Positions 61,594 to 64,000 of a stretch of DNA of 64,000 bases are shown in pieces. The stretch comes from JALYTZ01 sp036559125 (GTDB taxonomy: Bacteria; Vulcanimicrobiota; Vulcanimicrobiia; Vulcanimicrobiales; Vulcanimicrobiaceae). The stretch spans positions 62,001 to 126,000 of the forward strand of contig DATBTT010000031.1 of NCBI GenBank assembly GCA_036559125.1, read 5' to 3'. The notes below the pieces were generated by a model, which had not been told where the DNA came from, did not search any database, and worked only from the letters and a program-made list of their open reading frames with translations. A program made the translations under genes and the position numbers. Each line of letters opens with the position of its first letter. Position 1 is the first letter of the stretch.

Positions 61594-63027
61594 CTAGCCC
61601 CAGAGGTGACGGATCCATCCTTCGACGGCGTCAGGCGCCGACGGCAGGATTGCCGACAGGTTCTCATAGCCGTTCGCCGTGACGAGCACGTCATCTTCGA
61701 TGCGGACGCCGATTCCGCGCAATGCCTCGGGCACGGTCGCATCGTCGGGTTGAAAGTACAGGCCGGGTTCGACGGTTAGGACCATCCCTGGTTTGAGCGC
61801 GCCGTAACGATAGGTCTCCGAGCGAGCCTTCGCGCAATCGTGCACGTCGAGCCCAAGCATGTGGCTGACGTTATGCAACGTGTAACGCCGATAATATTGA
61901 CACTTTGGATCGAGGGCTTCGTCGAGCGACATCTTCAAGACGCCCAGGTCGATCAATCCCTGCGAGAGCACGCGCATCGCCGCGCGGTTGGGCTCGAGAA
62001 AATCGTTCCCCGGTTTTACGGCTGCGAATCCCGCCTGTTGCGCGGCGTAAACGACATCGTATACGGCGCGTTGCTCGGCGGTGAAGGTTCCCCGGATCGG
62101 CAGCGTGCGCGTGATATCGGCGGTGTACAACGATTCGACTTCGACGCCGGCATCGAGCAGCAAGAGCTCGCCTTTGCGGATTGCGCCGTGGTTGTGATTC
62201 CAATGCAGCGTGCACGCGTGCGCGCCGGCCGCCGCGATCGTAAGATAGCCCACGTCGTTGGCTTCGATACGCGCCCTGCTCCAAAACGCCGCCTCGACTT
62301 CGCGCTCCGAGGTTGCGGTGCGCAGCGCGCGAATGGCGTCTTCGAAAGCGCGTTTGCTGATCTCGCAACAGGTTCGCAATTCGCCGGTTTCAACGTCGTC
62401 CTTGATCAGGCGCATTTCCGCGATATGCGTGGCGAGTTCGGTATCCTGCGGACCGGTCTCGAAGAGTCTGTCGATCGCACCCTCGTGTTCGCGCACTACG
62501 CGCACGTCGCGTGCGTCGTCGCGAATCTGCGCGAGATACGCGGCAATGTCCCCGAGCGGCCGGCACTTTTCGACGCCGAAGAACAACTGGGACTCGTCGA
62601 CGCCGCGGTGGCGGCCGACCCACAGTTCGCCGTAGACGCGATCGGTGAAAAACTCCGCCTTCCCGCGATTGTGTTCCGGAACGAAAAGTATCGATTCGTG
62701 ATCGCGGTCGCGTGGCGCGAGTACGAGCAACGCGCCGGGTTCGCCCGCACCCATCAAGTACGCGAAATCGCTCGATGGTCGAAAGCGAAAGCTCGTGTCG
62801 TTCGCGCGCACCTTTTCGCCGCCCGCCGGAATGACGAGATACGCTCCGGGGTAGGCGGCTGCGAGCGCGGCCCGTCGCGCCTTGAAACGCTCGGCATGCG
62901 CGATGCTCGCAACGGTGATCGGTGCGTCGATCCACCCGCTTGCCATGAAGTCCAACAGTCCCTTCGGCGTCTCGGGGGTATCGTGGCCGGCTTGATTGGC
63001 ACGTTCGACCGGTTTATGCGTATCCAT
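61594..63027 (-). CDS. pepP: Xaa-Pro aminopeptidase (M24B)
   Basis: A 477-residue metallopeptidase that releases N-terminal residues preceding proline. An N-terminal creatinase-like domain is followed by the pita-bread domain with the five metal ligands in LLLDAGVEVESLYTADITRT (two Asp), HNVSHMLGLDVHD (His), TVEPGLYFQ and GVRIEDDVLVT (two Glu). The length matches E. coli PepP plus a short N-terminal extension. The ATG at 63027 lies 18 bases after nadC. Confidence 0.95.
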   Translation of the reverse strand: MDTHKPVERANQAGHDTPETPKGLLDFMASGWIDAPITVASIAHAERFKARRAALAAAYPGAYLVIPAGGEKVRANDTSFRFRPSSDFAYLMGAGEPGALLVLAPRDRDHESILFVPEHNRGKAEFFTDRVYGELWVGRHRGVDESQLFFGVEKCRPLGDIAAYLAQIRDDARDVRVVREHEGAIDRLFETGPQDTELATHIAEMRLIKDDVETGELRTCCEISKRAFEDAIRALRTATSEREVEAAFWSRARIEANDVGYLTIAAAGAHACTLHWNHNHGAIRKGELLLLDAGVEVESLYTADITRTLPIRGTFTAEQRAVYDVVYAAQQAGFAAVKPGNDFLEPNRAAMRVLSQGLIDLGVLKMSLDEALDPKCQYYRRYTLHNVSHMLGLDVHDCAKARSETYRYGALKPGMVLTVEPGLYFQPDDATVPEALRGIGVRIEDDVLVTANGYENLSAILPSAPDAVEGWIRHLWG

Positions 63028-63045
63028 GGGCTGGAACTTCGCGGT

Positions 63046-63891
63046 TCACAGCATTATATCCAGCCCCAAATCCAATGCCGGAGCCGAGTGGGTGATCCAG
63101 CCGCTGGATATCAGGTCAACGCCGCTTTGGGCGATGGCGAGGATCGTTTCGGCCGTGGCGGTACCGGACGCTTCGGTGAGCATGCGGCCGTCCACAAGCT
63201 CCACCGCTTCGCGCAATCGCTCGGGCGGCATGTTGTCCAGGAGTACCGCGTCGATAGGCGTTTCCAGCGCCTCGCGCAGTTGGTCCAGGGTGTCGACTTC
63301 GACCTCGATCTTCACCATGTGGCCGGCGTTGGCGCGGCATGCGTCGACCGCCGCGCCGATCGACCCGGCCAGCGCGAGGTGATTGTCTTTGATCAACACC
63401 GCATCGCCCAGGCCGAAACGGTGGTTGCTGCCGCCACCGCACCGGACGGCGTATTTCTCGAGGACGCGTAGGCCCGGCGTGGTCTTTCGCGTGCAGACGA
63501 TGTGCGCGGGCCAGTCGGCTACCAGGTCGACGAGCATTCGCGTTGCGCTCGCCACTCCGCTAAGGTGACAGAGAAAATTGAGCGCCGTCCGCTCTCCGGT
63601 CAGCAACGCGCGCGCGGCGCACTCCACGTTTGCAACGGTCTGCCCGGCCTCGACGGGCGCTCCGTCGTCGACGGCAACGTGGAATTGTGCCGATGGGTCG
63701 AGCAGCGAGAATGCGATGTGCGCGGCATCGACGCCGCAGACCACGCCGGCGCGGCGCGAAACGATGCGCGCGCGCGCACGCCGCTGCGCGGGCACGATGG
63801 AATCGGTGGTTACATCGGCACCGTGCGCGAGATCCTCGAGCAGTGCGGCGCGCACGATGGGCTCGACGTGCAGGCGTGCCGGTCTAAGCAA
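63046..63891 (-). CDS. nadC: nicotinate-nucleotide pyrophosphorylase (quinolinate phosphoribosyltransferase)
   Basis: A 281-residue enzyme that turns quinolinate into nicotinate mononucleotide in de novo NAD synthesis. Signatures are LTGERTALNFLCHLSGVA, CTRKTTPGLRVLEKYAVRCG, GLGDAVLIKDNHLA, KIEVEVDTLDQL and VLLDNMPPERL. The start used is a TTG at 63891 that overlaps the nadB stop by eight bases; no strong ribosome binding site is seen. Confidence 0.95.
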   Translation of the reverse strand: MLRPARLHVEPIVRAALLEDLAHGADVTTDSIVPAQRRARARIVSRRAGVVCGVDAAHIAFSLLDPSAQFHVAVDDGAPVEAGQTVANVECAARALLTGERTALNFLCHLSGVASATRMLVDLVADWPAHIVCTRKTTPGLRVLEKYAVRCGGGSNHRFGLGDAVLIKDNHLALAGSIGAAVDACRANAGHMVKIEVEVDTLDQLREALETPIDAVLLDNMPPERLREAVELVDGRMLTEASGTATAETILAIAQSGVDLISSGWITHSAPALDLGLDIML

Positions 63892-64000
63892 CGCTTTGCG
63901 ACTTCATAAACGATCGTTTGGCGAACGCTACGTCGGTTTGCGGATAGTCGCTACGGTAATGGCTACCGCGGCTTTCGTGGCGCGCGAGCGCCGATTGCGC
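63884..64000 (-). CDS. nadB: L-aspartate oxidase, C-terminal end only (cut by window)
   Basis: The last 38 codons before TAG at 63884, reading ALARHESRGSHYRSDYPQTD and then a short tail. The ESRGSHYRSDYP block is the conserved C-terminal signature of the flavoprotein subunit family that includes L-aspartate oxidase, and the following gene is nadC, so nadB is by far the best reading. The oxidase makes iminoaspartate, the first step of quinolinate synthesis. Confidence 0.85.
   Translation of the reverse strand, partial: AQSALARHESRGSHYRSDYPQTDVAFAKRSFMKSQSVA

Overview
The window reads as one contiguous, gene-dense, GC-rich bacterial chromosome segment with no phage, plasmid, transposase or rRNA/tRNA signal. 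It encodes 59 protein-coding genes that I can support, two of them cut by the window edges. A diderm, menaquinone-respiring bacterium is suggested by a TonB-like protein, TatA/TatC, system II cytochrome c maturation (ResB/CcsA), a bc-type complex, a menaquinone methyltransferase and a polyprenyl diphosphate synthase. An uncultivated lineage such as Eremiobacterota/WPS-2 would fit, but that assignment is only inference. Overlapping start/stop codons (ATGA, GTGA, TGATG) are pervasive, and GTG and TTG starts are common.

Layout. 1-6.6 kb: pnp (minus, partial) and rpsO (minus), separated by a plus-strand block with gamma-glutamyltransferase, a VOC protein and a split transketolase. 6.8-10 kb: DUF5069 protein, thioesterase, SDR, Rieske protein, XRE-like protein and DJ-1/PfpI protein. 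10-15 kb: nicotinate phosphoribosyltransferase coupled to a degenerate ABC ATPase and its membrane partner, then PolX and an alpha/beta hydrolase. 14.9-22.2 kb: a formate module (fdhD, NrfD-type membrane subunit, ferredoxin subunit, molybdopterin catalytic subunit, OFA-family carrier). The catalytic subunit is interrupted by an in-frame TGA that has every hallmark of selenocysteine, including a SECIS hairpin. 22.3-27.9 kb: a four-gene operon with a propeller-phosphoesterase and an FTR1/COG4280-like membrane protein, then ilvE and a serine hydrolase. 27.9-32.2 kb: a BMP-type nucleoside ABC importer. 32.3-36.5 kb: second DUF5069 gene, AI-2E family permease, arginase, TonB-like protein, glutaredoxin. 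36.47-36.84 kb: a twelve-copy tandem repeat array. 36.8-45.4 kb: a tetrapyrrole operon with two fusion proteins (CobA-HemD and Met8-HemC-HemD') plus hemB, hemL, hemA and mobA. 45.5-47.8 kb: GT39 transferase and a SnoaL/NTF2-like secreted protein, closed by a strong terminator. 47.8-55.3 kb: respiratory operon (menG, polyprenyl synthase, tatA, tatC, resB, ccsA, Rieske, cytochrome b-c fusion). 55.4-64 kb: PLD-like protein, then a long minus-strand run of tatD, metG, rsmI, an ABC-2 exporter, Xaa-Pro aminopeptidase, nadC and the end of nadB.

The parts connect. The formate dehydrogenase needs molybdopterin guanine dinucleotide (mobA lies in the heme operon) and selenocysteine machinery (not in this window). 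It should pass electrons through the NrfD subunit to menaquinone (menG and prenyl synthase are here), which the b-c/Rieske complex then oxidises. The Tat, ResB/CcsA and heme genes supply the maturation of that complex. The items most worth following up are the selenoprotein, the three-domain siroheme/heme fusion, the cytochrome b-c fusion with an altered Qo motif, and the catalytically dead ABC ATPase coupled to NAD salvage.
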